A stretch of 6,182 nt of DNA from Bacteroidetes bacterium GWA2_31_9b (GTDB lineage: Bacteria > Bacteroidota > Bacteroidia > Bacteroidales > UBA12077), in contig MENE01000183.1 in assembly GCA_001769005.1 (NCBI GenBank), positions 14,093-20,274 of the forward strand, given 5' to 3'. Made by a program: the position numbers and the translations under genes. Positions within the stretch are counted from its first letter, which is position 1. Every line of letters begins with the position of its first letter. This document shows, in pieces, positions 1 to 6,154 of the stretch. The notes beneath the pieces are model-generated. The model did not search any database, was not told where the DNA came from, and was given only the letters and a program-made list of their open reading frames with translations.

Positions 1-538
1 ACTCTCCATTTTTCTCGGAATATGATTTATATGATCCATGCATTTTCCCTTTCTTAAAATCAATGGTTTTTTCTATAGCTCCATTTTCGAAATAAAATAT
101 TTCAACTCCATCTTTTTCGTCATATTTGTAATTGATTTCACGAGCCTGTTGGCCATTCTCGAAATATCCTTTTGATAGCCCATGAAGCAATCCATTTTTG
201 TAGTTCATTACAGAAATCAGATGTTCATTCATATAATATTCCCAAACGCCATCCTTTTTACCATTCGAATAGTTACCTTTTATTTTAAGTTCTTTCCCGG
301 GAGTATAAATCCATTCTCCACCCTGTTGATTGTTTTCAAATTGACCGGTAACTTGAACATTACCTTTAAACTTATAGATATAACTACCCTGTTTAATCTC
401 AGGCTTTTCTTTAAGCACATAATATGTTAGTGATGTTCTGGCTTTATCGTCAAAAACCTGTTCTTTTTTTAGTTTTTGTGAGTAGGCATTATTTATTAGC
501 AGTACTATGCTTAAAGTTAAAAGGCAAATTTTTCTCAT
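1..538 (-). CDS. Secreted MORN/YwqK-repeat protein, C-terminus cut by window edge
   Basis: This is an open frame of 179 codons with no stop, read leftwards from an ATG at 538-536 and leaving the window at base 1. Its start MRKICLLTLSIVLL followed by AYS|QK (residues 18-22) is a Sec signal peptide with probable cleavage after Ser20, so the protein is exported. From about residue 65 it holds five repeats of 22-24 residues with the pattern (G/N)-x-(Y/F)-x-N-G-x-x-x-G-x-(W/Y), for example GNYSNGKKDGVWEYY (88-102), NYKNGLLHG (112-120) and IDFKKGKMHGSYKSY (159-173). This is the MORN-like repeat of the family often annotated as toxin-antitoxin YwqK antitoxin. In secreted Bacteroidota proteins that label says little about function, and I see no toxin partner. 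The repeats fold as beta-hairpin arrays; the role is unknown. The start is chosen because it gives a clean signal peptide. A weak -7-like TACTTTCG lies at 561-568. Confidence 0.85.
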   Translation of the reverse strand, partial: MRKICLLTLSIVLLINNAYSQKLKKEQVFDDKARTSLTYYVLKEKPEIKQGSYIYKFKGNVQVTGQFENNQQGGEWIYTPGKELKIKGNYSNGKKDGVWEYYMNEHLISVMNYKNGLLHGLSKGYFENGQQAREINYKYDEKDGVEIFYFENGAIEKTIDFKKGKMHGSYKSYSEKNGE

Positions 539-602
539 TAGATTTAATTTTTATTCACTCCGAAAGTAAAAAAAATAAACGATTCTGAGAACAAAATTTT
601 AT

Positions 603-628
603 GACCTGTTTTGAAAATCTGTTAGGTC
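603..628 (-). terminator. Possible weak terminator hairpin after the ATPase gene
   Basis: On the minus strand, eight bases past the ATPase stop codon, GACCT and AGGTC form a 5-bp perfect inverted repeat around a 16-base loop, followed by ATAAAATTTTGTT. The stem is short and the following tract is not a clean U-run. It may separate the ATPase gene from the downstream repeat-protein gene, but the call is tentative. Confidence 0.2.
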
Positions 629-636
629 TCAATTTA

Positions 637-1854
637 TTATCTCAGCTTAGAAATAAATTCTTTGATATGAATCTGTTTTATTCCTTTAAAATCGGATCCT
701 GACATGGCTTCATCCATAGAAACCACATATTTGGGATAATTATCTTTTATCTCCAGTAAATTACCAAATTCTCTATTAACTGTTTTCTCATCCTGTAGCA
801 GATAAGTAACCTGAACATAGATTTTTTTTCCTGATTTTTCGCATATAAAATCAATCTCCTTATTAGCAGTCTTACCAATACTAATCTGATATCCCGATAT
901 TTTTAAATGTTGATATACTACATTCTCCAAAATTTTATTGATATCATTTGCCTTGTATCCAACAATTGAATTTCGTAAACCAATATCTTCAAAATAGTAT
1001 TTCTCTCCAATTTCAAATATCTTTTTACCTGTAATATCTGCTCTAAGTACTTTAAAAATAAAAAACGCAGATTCTAAATGACTTAAATAATCGAGTACTA
1101 ACTGAGGTGAGATTTGAATTCGTTGTGATTTTAAAAAATCGCTAATTTTTTTAGATGATACCAAGCTTCCTGTATTATCGGCAACGTATCTTACCAGGTC
1201 TTCCAAAAAGTTAACATTACGAATGCTGTATCGTTTAACGATATCTTTATAAAGAATTGCTGCATAAATATTTTTCAGGTAATCATAAATAACGTGATCT
1301 TCTAAATTCAGGTTAATTAAATAGGGCAATCCACCATATTTAAAAAATTTAAACAATGAATCATTATCATTCCTTAATTTATGAAATTCCAGGAATTCAC
1401 TAAAAGACAAACTATAAATCTTTATTTCGACATACCTACCACTTAGAAACGTTGCTAATTCACCAGATAATAGTTTGGCATTACTCCCTGTACAATAGAT
1501 ATCATATCCACCTTTTGCCTGCAAACTCCTTAAAGCCTTCTCAAAATTTTCAATATCCTGTATTTCATCAATAAAAATATATTTCTTTCCCGTTCCAACT
1601 TCTTTACTTGAAATGTAATCAAGTAAGTCTTTATGGTTAACTATAGATTCAAATACATCCAATTCCTTGTTAATATAAATTATTTCCGGATTTTCATGAA
1701 TTAATGCTAATTCATCCATGATTTGAAAGAGCATATAACTTTTCCCAACGCGTCTTTGTCCAACCAATACCTTAATAATATCTTTATTGATATAAGGTTT
1801 TACTAATTCAAGGTAAATTGGGCGTTTTATATATTCTCGTATAAAATCTGGCAT
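637..1854 (-). CDS. AAA_14/DUF4143 family ATPase
   Basis: This 405-residue protein has the full architecture of the AAA_14-DUF4143 family, whose usual length is near 400. The P-loop is GQRRVGKS (residues 32-39, Lys38), Walker B is YIFIDEIQ (92-99, Asp96 and Glu97), and CTGSNAKLL (121-129) with GRY (139-141) resembles a sensor region. The family hallmarks YGGLP (173-177), KDIVKRY (203-209) and YYFEDIGLRN (286-295) follow, with a winged-helix-like segment near 213-270. The C-terminus resembles a PD-(D/E)xK nuclease fold: Glu333 and Asp335 (KEIDF) then YVQVTY (346-351), where the usual E/Q-V-K has Thr350 in place of lysine, so nuclease activity is doubtful. It is a cytoplasmic ATPase with no signal peptide. 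These genes occur in many copies in Bacteroidota and archaea, and their function is poorly known. It appears transcribed alone from a promoter with an operator-like repeat. The ATG at 1854 lies about 20 bases after the predicted transcription start and has no Shine-Dalgarno. Confidence 0.93.
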   Translation of the reverse strand: MPDFIREYIKRPIYLELVKPYINKDIIKVLVGQRRVGKSYMLFQIMDELALIHENPEIIYINKELDVFESIVNHKDLLDYISSKEVGTGKKYIFIDEIQDIENFEKALRSLQAKGGYDIYCTGSNAKLLSGELATFLSGRYVEIKIYSLSFSEFLEFHKLRNDNDSLFKFFKYGGLPYLINLNLEDHVIYDYLKNIYAAILYKDIVKRYSIRNVNFLEDLVRYVADNTGSLVSSKKISDFLKSQRIQISPQLVLDYLSHLESAFFIFKVLRADITGKKIFEIGEKYYFEDIGLRNSIVGYKANDINKILENVVYQHLKISGYQISIGKTANKEIDFICEKSGKKIYVQVTYLLQDEKTVNREFGNLLEIKDNYPKYVVSMDEAMSGSDFKGIKQIHIKEFISKLR

Positions 1855-1883
1855 AACAATACATTTTATAAATAAACCTTTTA

Positions 1884-1915
1884 CAAATATACAATAGTTT
1901 CACTTATACACGAAA
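1884..1915 (-). promoter_or_regulatory. Predicted Bacteroidota-type promoter of the ATPase gene
   Basis: On the minus strand, TATATTTG (1891-1884) matches the Bacteroidota -7 consensus TAnnTTTG exactly. TTTCG (1915-1911) sits 19 bp upstream, in place for the -33 element (consensus TTTG or TTG), with one imperfect base. Transcription would begin near 1877, leaving a leader of about 20 bases before the ATG at 1854. The match is by eye to the primary sigma factor consensus known from Bacteroides; no transcription data support it. Confidence 0.5.
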
Positions 1916-1920
1916 CTATT
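1893..1920. promoter_or_regulatory. Operator-like perfect inverted repeat overlapping the ATPase promoter
   Basis: AATAGTTTC (1893-1901) and GAAACTATT (1912-1920) are perfect 9-bp inverted arms around a 10-base spacer, acttatacac. The arms lie between the -7 and -33 elements and overlap the -33 element, a placement that suits a repressor site. The right arm with its flank, ACACGAAACT (1908-1917), recurs exactly in direct orientation at 1948-1957. The binding protein is unknown; the ATPase itself, through its winged-helix-like region, is one possibility. A transcribed hairpin is unlikely because the repeat is upstream of the predicted start. Confidence 0.5.
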
Positions 1921-1947
1921 TCAATATTTATTAAGTATTTAATTTAC

Positions 1948-1957
1948 ACACGAAACT
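1948..1957. repeat. Third half-site, direct repeat of ACACGAAACT
   Basis: ACACGAAACT at 1948-1957 repeats 1908-1917 exactly, with start-to-start distance of 40 bp (close to four helical turns). Partial identity continues into the left flank (T-T-A before it). No good inverted partner arm was found here, so it is a single half-site upstream of the ATPase promoter. Confidence 0.45.
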
Positions 1958-2012
1958 TTAATAATATATCAATTTAAGAGGGTGTCCGTAATAATACCTT
2001 GAAATTTAATTA

Positions 2013-3287
2013 TTATTCAAGATGTTCCGCTTTCCAATGCATAGCAGTAGAAACTCTCGTTTTTCCACTTGGATGATCAAAAAGGAATATCTCTTCGAAT
2101 TTTCCCGGATCGATCTTCCTGTAAGTTGATAACTTCATAGATACCGATGCAAAACCGTCAGGTTCGCGAGCAGTATTTAAACCAAAATAATCGGCTTCCA
2201 CTTCGTTTGAGCGAACTATGTTATTCATTATCGGACTTGCAATAAAAAAGAAAGCAGTAAAAAGAAAAACAATTAATGGCAATCCGCCAATATCAGCAAT
2301 TCCAGAAATAGCCCATTTGTTCTTAAATCTTGTAATTAATTTATTGTAAGCCCAATTAATAAAAGCAAATCCAATAAATATAAGCAATGCAATATATATT
2401 AGCATTTCGTAAACATGATTTAATACGTAATGGCCTAATTCGTGTGCCATAACCGATTTTATTTCTGCAGGTGTACATTCATTCAATAAATTATCGTTTA
2501 ATGAAACTCGTATTGTACTTCCAAAACCACTTACATTCGCACTTATTCGGTTGCTTTGTTTTGAAGCATCAAACTGGTAAACATTGTCTGCAGGAACTCC
2601 ATTTGCGCGAGCCATTGATAATATTTCTTCTTTAATTTCCTGATTTTCGAGAGGTTTATAATCATTAAACAAGGGACTAATAAAAACAGGACTAATAAAC
2701 ATTGAAAACACGAGAAACAACACCATGATTCCACTTCCCCAAATCCACCAGTTTTGTTTCACTTTGCGAATTACAGCATAAAGAAATGTAAGGAGAATAC
2801 TTCCAAAGGCCAATGACAATGAAAGGCCAATCATTTCTTCAGAAAACCAACCAATAAAATCCAGATTTGATAATCCGTATTTGTGTTCGCGAAAAAATCC
2901 TTGATAAAGGCTAAATGGAAATGTTAATATGTACGAAAAAAGGAAATAGATTGCAACGTATATAAATCCCTGAATATGAATATTACGAACTTTTTCAGCA
3001 ATATTCTTAATCCATTTCGATAAGCCAAGAGAAAGAAAGATAAATGCAATTACTAACTCCATTAAAAATCCCCAAAGACCTAACCAATAGCCACCTTCGA
3101 AATATGAATCTGATTTTTGTTTTTGTTCAGGAGAAAGTGTATTTAGATAGTATTCTGTAGAAATATCCGGATTGAAAGTTTCATTTTCAATAATTGGTGT
3201 CGAGACTGATTCTTTAACTATTTCCTGTGAAAATCCTATAAATAAAAAATTTATACAGAGAAGTGATACTAAAACTAACTTTTTCAT
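2013..3287 (-). CDS. Ste24-like M48 family membrane zinc metallopeptidase
   Basis: This 424-residue protein is a full-length M48A (Ste24/CaaX protease 1-type) peptidase. The zinc site is HELGH (282-286), with His282 and His286 as ligands and Glu283 as catalytic base; the third ligand is Glu362 in NEVEAD (361-366), with Asp366 behind it. Other family marks are FEGGYW (63-68), EHKYGLS (134-140), the RISANVSGFGSTIRVSLND stretch (247-265), and a C-terminal HPSGKTRV (405-412). Hydrophobic segments lie near 72-92, 106-128, 152-176, 182-206, 293-313 and 334-355, so it sits in the inner membrane. MKKLVLVSLL to GFS|QE (18-22) is an N-terminal signal peptide. Eukaryotic homologues trim prenylated CaaX proteins; bacteria lack these, and the native substrate here is unknown. 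It may clear or process membrane proteins. It starts 85 bp after the DUF1028 gene and probably belongs to the same unit. The ATG at 3287 gives the expected signal peptide. Confidence 0.95.
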   Translation of the reverse strand: MKKLVLVSLLCINFLFIGFSQEIVKESVSTPIIENETFNPDISTEYYLNTLSPEQKQKSDSYFEGGYWLGLWGFLMELVIAFIFLSLGLSKWIKNIAEKVRNIHIQGFIYVAIYFLFSYILTFPFSLYQGFFREHKYGLSNLDFIGWFSEEMIGLSLSLAFGSILLTFLYAVIRKVKQNWWIWGSGIMVLFLVFSMFISPVFISPLFNDYKPLENQEIKEEILSMARANGVPADNVYQFDASKQSNRISANVSGFGSTIRVSLNDNLLNECTPAEIKSVMAHELGHYVLNHVYEMLIYIALLIFIGFAFINWAYNKLITRFKNKWAISGIADIGGLPLIVFLFTAFFFIASPIMNNIVRSNEVEADYFGLNTAREPDGFASVSMKLSTYRKIDPGKFEEIFLFDHPSGKTRVSTAMHWKAEHLE

Positions 3288-3372
3288 ACTATTGTTATTA
3301 AATTAATACTTATTCAGACGATATAAACTGTATTTTGTTACAATTCAATTTCTAAAAAAATTGACTAGAAAC

Positions 3373-4368
3373 TTATTTACCAATAATTCTCAACATATCT
3401 TCATCGGAAATATTCAATAAACCTGAAGCTGGCAACCTTTTAGTTAATTCTTTCCAGTTTGAATCTTTTTCGAATATCTCCATAAAAATTGGGATTGCAT
3501 CGTTTAATTTGTTTTTATTGGCTAAAGCAACAGCTTTCCAGTATTTCATTTCGAGATTATCGGGAAACATTTTTTCAGCAGTAGCATATTCATCAAGAGC
3601 TTTAGTCATATCGCCGGCTTCAATGGCTAAATCGCCATTGTTCATGTGTTCATAAGCTCTAAAAACATTTAACAATCGCTCCAGTTCTATTAGTGGAGCA
3701 GTATTATCATCGACACGTAAATCGATTTTTTTATCCATCCATTCGTACTTTACAGTTTTGGTATTAAAAACAAGCAAAACTGCCGATTGCTTTCCACGAA
3801 TATCGCCACCGGCATCTTGTGCCGCTTGCATTGTTTTTACAACCCTTTCGGCTAAAGGTAAACTTGCATTTTCGCGAAAAATTTTTGCCATTGCAGGAAC
3901 CACATCGTTGTTAAGCATCATATTTGCCTGAACAGAAAAATTCTCGCCAATAATATGACTAGCTGATTGCACACATAATTTACCAGTATATGTTGAAACA
4001 TTGCCCTTTGTATCGAGAAATGCAACTTGCCTGTAATCTCTACCGGGATCCTGCTCGACAAGAATCTGTAATGCCTGTTCTGCAGTTTTACCTTCTGATA
4101 TAAGTTTTAATCCCTCGGGTCCATAAGCAGGATTAACAAATGACTGAGTAGCCACAACTCCAACTCCCGACTTCCCCCATGAAACTAATGATCCTACAGA
4201 AAACCAATGGCTCTGTACTCCTACGGCCATTTCTCCTGTTGCTGTATCAATAGCTACAATTGAAAAGGTATGTGCAAATGGTTCATCTGCCTTAAAGAAT
4301 TGTGCATTGACGTTATTTATAACAATACTTAAAAGTGCGGTTAAAAAAATCGTATAAAGTGTTTTCAT
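3373..4368 (-). CDS. Secreted DUF1028 (Ntn-hydrolase-like) protein with C-terminal TPR region
   Basis: The 331-residue product begins with a Sec signal peptide (MKTLYTIFLTALLS to VNA|QF, cleavage after Ala22). Residues 32-202 match DUF1028 throughout: HTFSIVAID (33-41), ATGEMAVGVQS (43-53), GVGVVATQ (68-75), NPAYGPEGL (79-87), RQVAFLDTKG (113-122), YTGKLC (127-132), SHIIGENFSVQANMM (137-151), LAERV (172-176) and AGGDIRGKQSAVL (186-198). DUF1028 has the Ntn-hydrolase type of fold, but its reaction is unknown to me. Residues about 236-300 look like two TPR helix pairs (GDMTKALDEYATAEKMFPDN at 252-271, then KNKLNDAIPIFMEIFEKD at 285-302), giving a probable protein-contact module. The gene begins 18 bp after the ChaN-like stop codon and is probably co-transcribed with it. 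No Shine-Dalgarno precedes the ATG at 4368, which is usual for this phylum. The fusion and export place any activity in the periplasm or outside. Confidence 0.92.
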   Translation of the reverse strand: MKTLYTIFLTALLSIVINNVNAQFFKADEPFAHTFSIVAIDTATGEMAVGVQSHWFSVGSLVSWGKSGVGVVATQSFVNPAYGPEGLKLISEGKTAEQALQILVEQDPGRDYRQVAFLDTKGNVSTYTGKLCVQSASHIIGENFSVQANMMLNNDVVPAMAKIFRENASLPLAERVVKTMQAAQDAGGDIRGKQSAVLLVFNTKTVKYEWMDKKIDLRVDDNTAPLIELERLLNVFRAYEHMNNGDLAIEAGDMTKALDEYATAEKMFPDNLEMKYWKAVALANKNKLNDAIPIFMEIFEKDSNWKELTKRLPASGLLNISDEDMLRIIGK

Positions 4369-4386
4369 CGTTTGATTGTATTTTTA

Positions 4387-5241
4387 TTAATAAGTTGAAG
4401 TCATATTTTCATCTACACAAATAATAAAATCGGCTTTGTTTTTATTTTCATCTTCTAATTGAAAAACATTAGATTGACTTACAGATGATATTGTAATATA
4501 TTTTAAATTGGGGTTTAATTTTTTCAGATACCAAAGTATCCCTTCGTAATTGTCGGAATGATAAGTTCCCTGAAAATGAATAAACTGATATTCATCAATG
4601 ATATTTTGTGCAATAAAATAAGCCATAGTAGCATCTTTTATTGCCTGGGCTTTAGGTAAATTTTCACCACCGTGTCCACCCATCATTTCAAGCATATTTT
4701 TATACCCGGGCAATTCTGGATCATACTCAATTGGCAATGGAGCAATCCAGCTTTTTTCTTCATCGGTTAGCTGTTCGAGTGCCTCAAATCCTTTTTTATT
4801 TACCATGCTTGCAAATCGACGAGGAATATTAGTAGCAATAAAATTAAGTTGTTTTTCTTTTGCCAGATCGACCAATGGAGCATAATCTGTTTTGTAATTT
4901 GGCCAAAGTCTTGCTAAAGTATCAAATGCCTTTTGGTTTATTTCATTTTTTAAATATAAATCTAACTCGTCCTGATTATCGGCTTCGAACATTTCTGCTC
5001 CGAAAACTAGCTTATTATTCTGCGCCAAATCGAGACTTACTTCATATTGCAACCAATGTGAAATTGGATTATTATGCAGTTCACCAAACAAAATGATATC
5101 GGCATTATTCACAGACTGAATCATTGTTTCGTAAGTAACTACATCACCTTCTGAGTTAAAAATTGTATATGCAGATTTAACCTGAGAAAAGGCCTGGATT
5201 CCAACTAAATAGATTACTATTGATAAAATTATTTTTTTCAT
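4387..5241 (-). CDS. ChaN-like (Cofac_haem_bdg, Tiki superfamily) envelope protein
   Basis: This 284-residue protein carries the haem-binding-family domain seen in ChaN of Campylobacter and related to the Tiki/EreA-like fold. Motifs are ILFGELHNNPISH (50-62, with Glu54, His56 and His62), FGAEMFEAD (80-88), NIPRR (138-142), AQAIKDATMAYFI (198-210) and HFQGTYHSDNYEGILWYL (222-239, with His222 and His228). Conserved Glu/His positions suit a metal or haem site; haem binding is inferred from the family and not shown here. MKKIILSIVI to AFS|QV (17-21) is a Sec signal peptide without a lipobox, unlike lipoprotein ChaN. The open frame also extends to a GTG at 5250 (three more codons), but the ATG at 5241 gives the standard MKK signal start and is preferred. 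It leads a probable unit with the DUF1028 gene (18 bp gap) and the M48 gene. No TonB-dependent receptor or other iron gene is in the window to support a haem-uptake role. Confidence 0.9.
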   Translation of the reverse strand: MKKIILSIVIYLVGIQAFSQVKSAYTIFNSEGDVVTYETMIQSVNNADIILFGELHNNPISHWLQYEVSLDLAQNNKLVFGAEMFEADNQDELDLYLKNEINQKAFDTLARLWPNYKTDYAPLVDLAKEKQLNFIATNIPRRFASMVNKKGFEALEQLTDEEKSWIAPLPIEYDPELPGYKNMLEMMGGHGGENLPKAQAIKDATMAYFIAQNIIDEYQFIHFQGTYHSDNYEGILWYLKKLNPNLKYITISSVSQSNVFQLEDENKNKADFIICVDENMTSTY

Positions 5242-5398
5242 AAATTGCACTTTAAAGTTGAAATGAATTTAAATTTTAATCCATCCCAAGTTATTGAAAT
5301 ATTCTAATTTTATTTTGATTTTAAATCCTTTTTATCTTAAATATCTATATTTTTATAATTGTTATGATTTTAAAATCACATTGTAATTTAACCAAACT
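5242..5398. promoter_or_regulatory. Divergent intergenic region with two GATTTTAAA-type palindromes
   Basis: This 157-bp AT-rich gap must hold the promoters of both the ChaN-like gene (minus) and the VTC-domain gene (plus). It contains a perfect 12-bp palindrome, GATTTTAAAATC (5366-5377), and a near copy, GATTTTAAATC (5317-5327), 49 bp apart. On the minus strand TAACTTGG (about 5290) is one base off the -7 consensus; no good -7 element was found for the plus-strand gene. The palindromes could be operators, but A/T-only cores arise easily by chance at this composition. Confidence 0.3.
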
Positions 5399-6154
5399 AT
5401 GACACAAATAATCAAAGATACACTTTTGCTTTTCGACCCGATTAGTTTGTCAGAAATGGAAGATTATAAACTACTAAACAGAATTGATACTAAATTCATT
5501 TGTAATATTAAACAACTCCCACAAATTCTGGCTTTGGCATCAAAGGATTTTCGAATTCAAACATCGGGAAACGAACGTATTTTTGGGTATGAATCGCTTT
5601 ACTTTGATACTCCTGAAATGAAAAGCTATTATGATCATCACCAAGGGAAACGAATACGTTATAAGGTAAGATTTCGAAAATATCTGGATACTGGAGATGT
5701 TTTTCTGGAAATTAAAAAGAAAAAAAACGACATCCGAACTGATAAAAAAAGGAAAGAATTTGAGTTTAGCTCAACTTTAAACGATCAGCATTTTAAATTC
5801 TTAAATAAGCATATTGAGATTCCTAAATCAGGCTTTTCTCCTGCAATATGGACTAATTTTAATAGAATTACGCTTACAGGAAAAAATCGTTGCGAACGGA
5901 TTACAATTGACACAGGAATTCATTTTAAAAGCGATATTAACACAATTAACTTACCTTTTTTAACCGTTATAGAAGTTAAGTTTAATAAAACAGAAGGTAT
6001 TAGTCCTTTTACAAAAATATTAAAAGATTTCAGGATTAGTCCATTAGGAATTAGTAAATATATACTTGGCAATATACTTTTAGATCCTAATATTAAACAC
6101 AATCGGTTTTTATATAAAATTAACACTATAAATAAAATCTGCTATCCTACTTAA
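5399..6154 (+). CDS. VTC-domain (polyphosphate polymerase-like) protein
   Basis: This 251-residue cytoplasmic protein is a stand-alone VTC domain of the CYTH/triphosphate-tunnel superfamily, at the normal bacterial length. Expected tunnel residues are present in order: NRIDTKF (27-33, Arg28 and Lys32), SLYFDTPEM (66-74), RIRYKVRFR (85-93), FLEIKKK (102-108, Glu104 and Lys106), KKRKEF (116-121), NRITL (155-159), TIDTG (169-173), IEVK (191-194) and GISKY (217-221, Lys220). In yeast Vtc4 this domain makes inorganic polyphosphate from ATP; here the activity is inferred from residue conservation. No SPX domain or membrane segment is present, unlike yeast VTC proteins. Bacterial copies are often next to a DUF4956 membrane-protein gene, which could lie beyond the right edge but cannot be seen. 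It diverges from the ChaN-like gene. The ATG at 5399 puts the domain start near residue 10, as expected; no Shine-Dalgarno is seen. Confidence 0.92.
   Translation: MTQIIKDTLLLFDPISLSEMEDYKLLNRIDTKFICNIKQLPQILALASKDFRIQTSGNERIFGYESLYFDTPEMKSYYDHHQGKRIRYKVRFRKYLDTGDVFLEIKKKKNDIRTDKKRKEFEFSSTLNDQHFKFLNKHIEIPKSGFSPAIWTNFNRITLTGKNRCERITIDTGIHFKSDINTINLPFLTVIEVKFNKTEGISPFTKILKDFRISPLGISKYILGNILLDPNIKHNRFLYKINTINKICYPT

Noticed and set aside
182..430. Plus-strand open frame of 82 codons.
   Set aside because: It lies wholly antisense to the repeat-protein gene, whose frame encodes a signal peptide and regular repeats; the plus-strand product has no recognisable features.
1..538. Reading the YwqK-type repeat protein as an antitoxin of a toxin-antitoxin pair.
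   Set aside because: It has a signal peptide and no small partner gene beside it; the family label comes from repeat similarity and not from demonstrated function.
637..1854. The ATPase as part of a defence system.
   Set aside because: No nuclease, methylase or other defence partner lies beside it, and its own nuclease-like motif lacks the key lysine.
1977..1988. AGAGGGTGTCCG in the gap between the ATPase and M48 genes resembles the ends of some insertion sequences.
   Set aside because: I found no matching inverted end, target duplication or transposase fragment in the window; a dozen bases is too little to call a remnant.
1998..2021. CTTGAA/TTCAAG inverted repeat spanning the M48 stop codon, a possible terminator.
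   Set aside because: Only six AT-rich pairs around a 12-base loop, overlapping the coding end and without a following U-tract.
2543..2734. Minus-strand open frame of 63 codons in another frame.
   Set aside because: Lies within the M48 gene across its conserved region; no independent support.
3346..3371. Two overlapping small hairpins (CAATTT/AAATTG and TTTCTA/TAGAAA) between the DUF1028 and M48 genes, possible attenuator.
   Set aside because: Arms are six bases, nearly all A/T and nested by the poly-A run; expected by chance at this composition.
4860..5096. Plus-strand open frame of 78 codons.
   Set aside because: Antisense shadow inside the conserved ChaN-like domain.
5920..6126. Minus-strand open frame of 68 codons.
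   Set aside because: Antisense to the conserved C-terminal half of the VTC domain.
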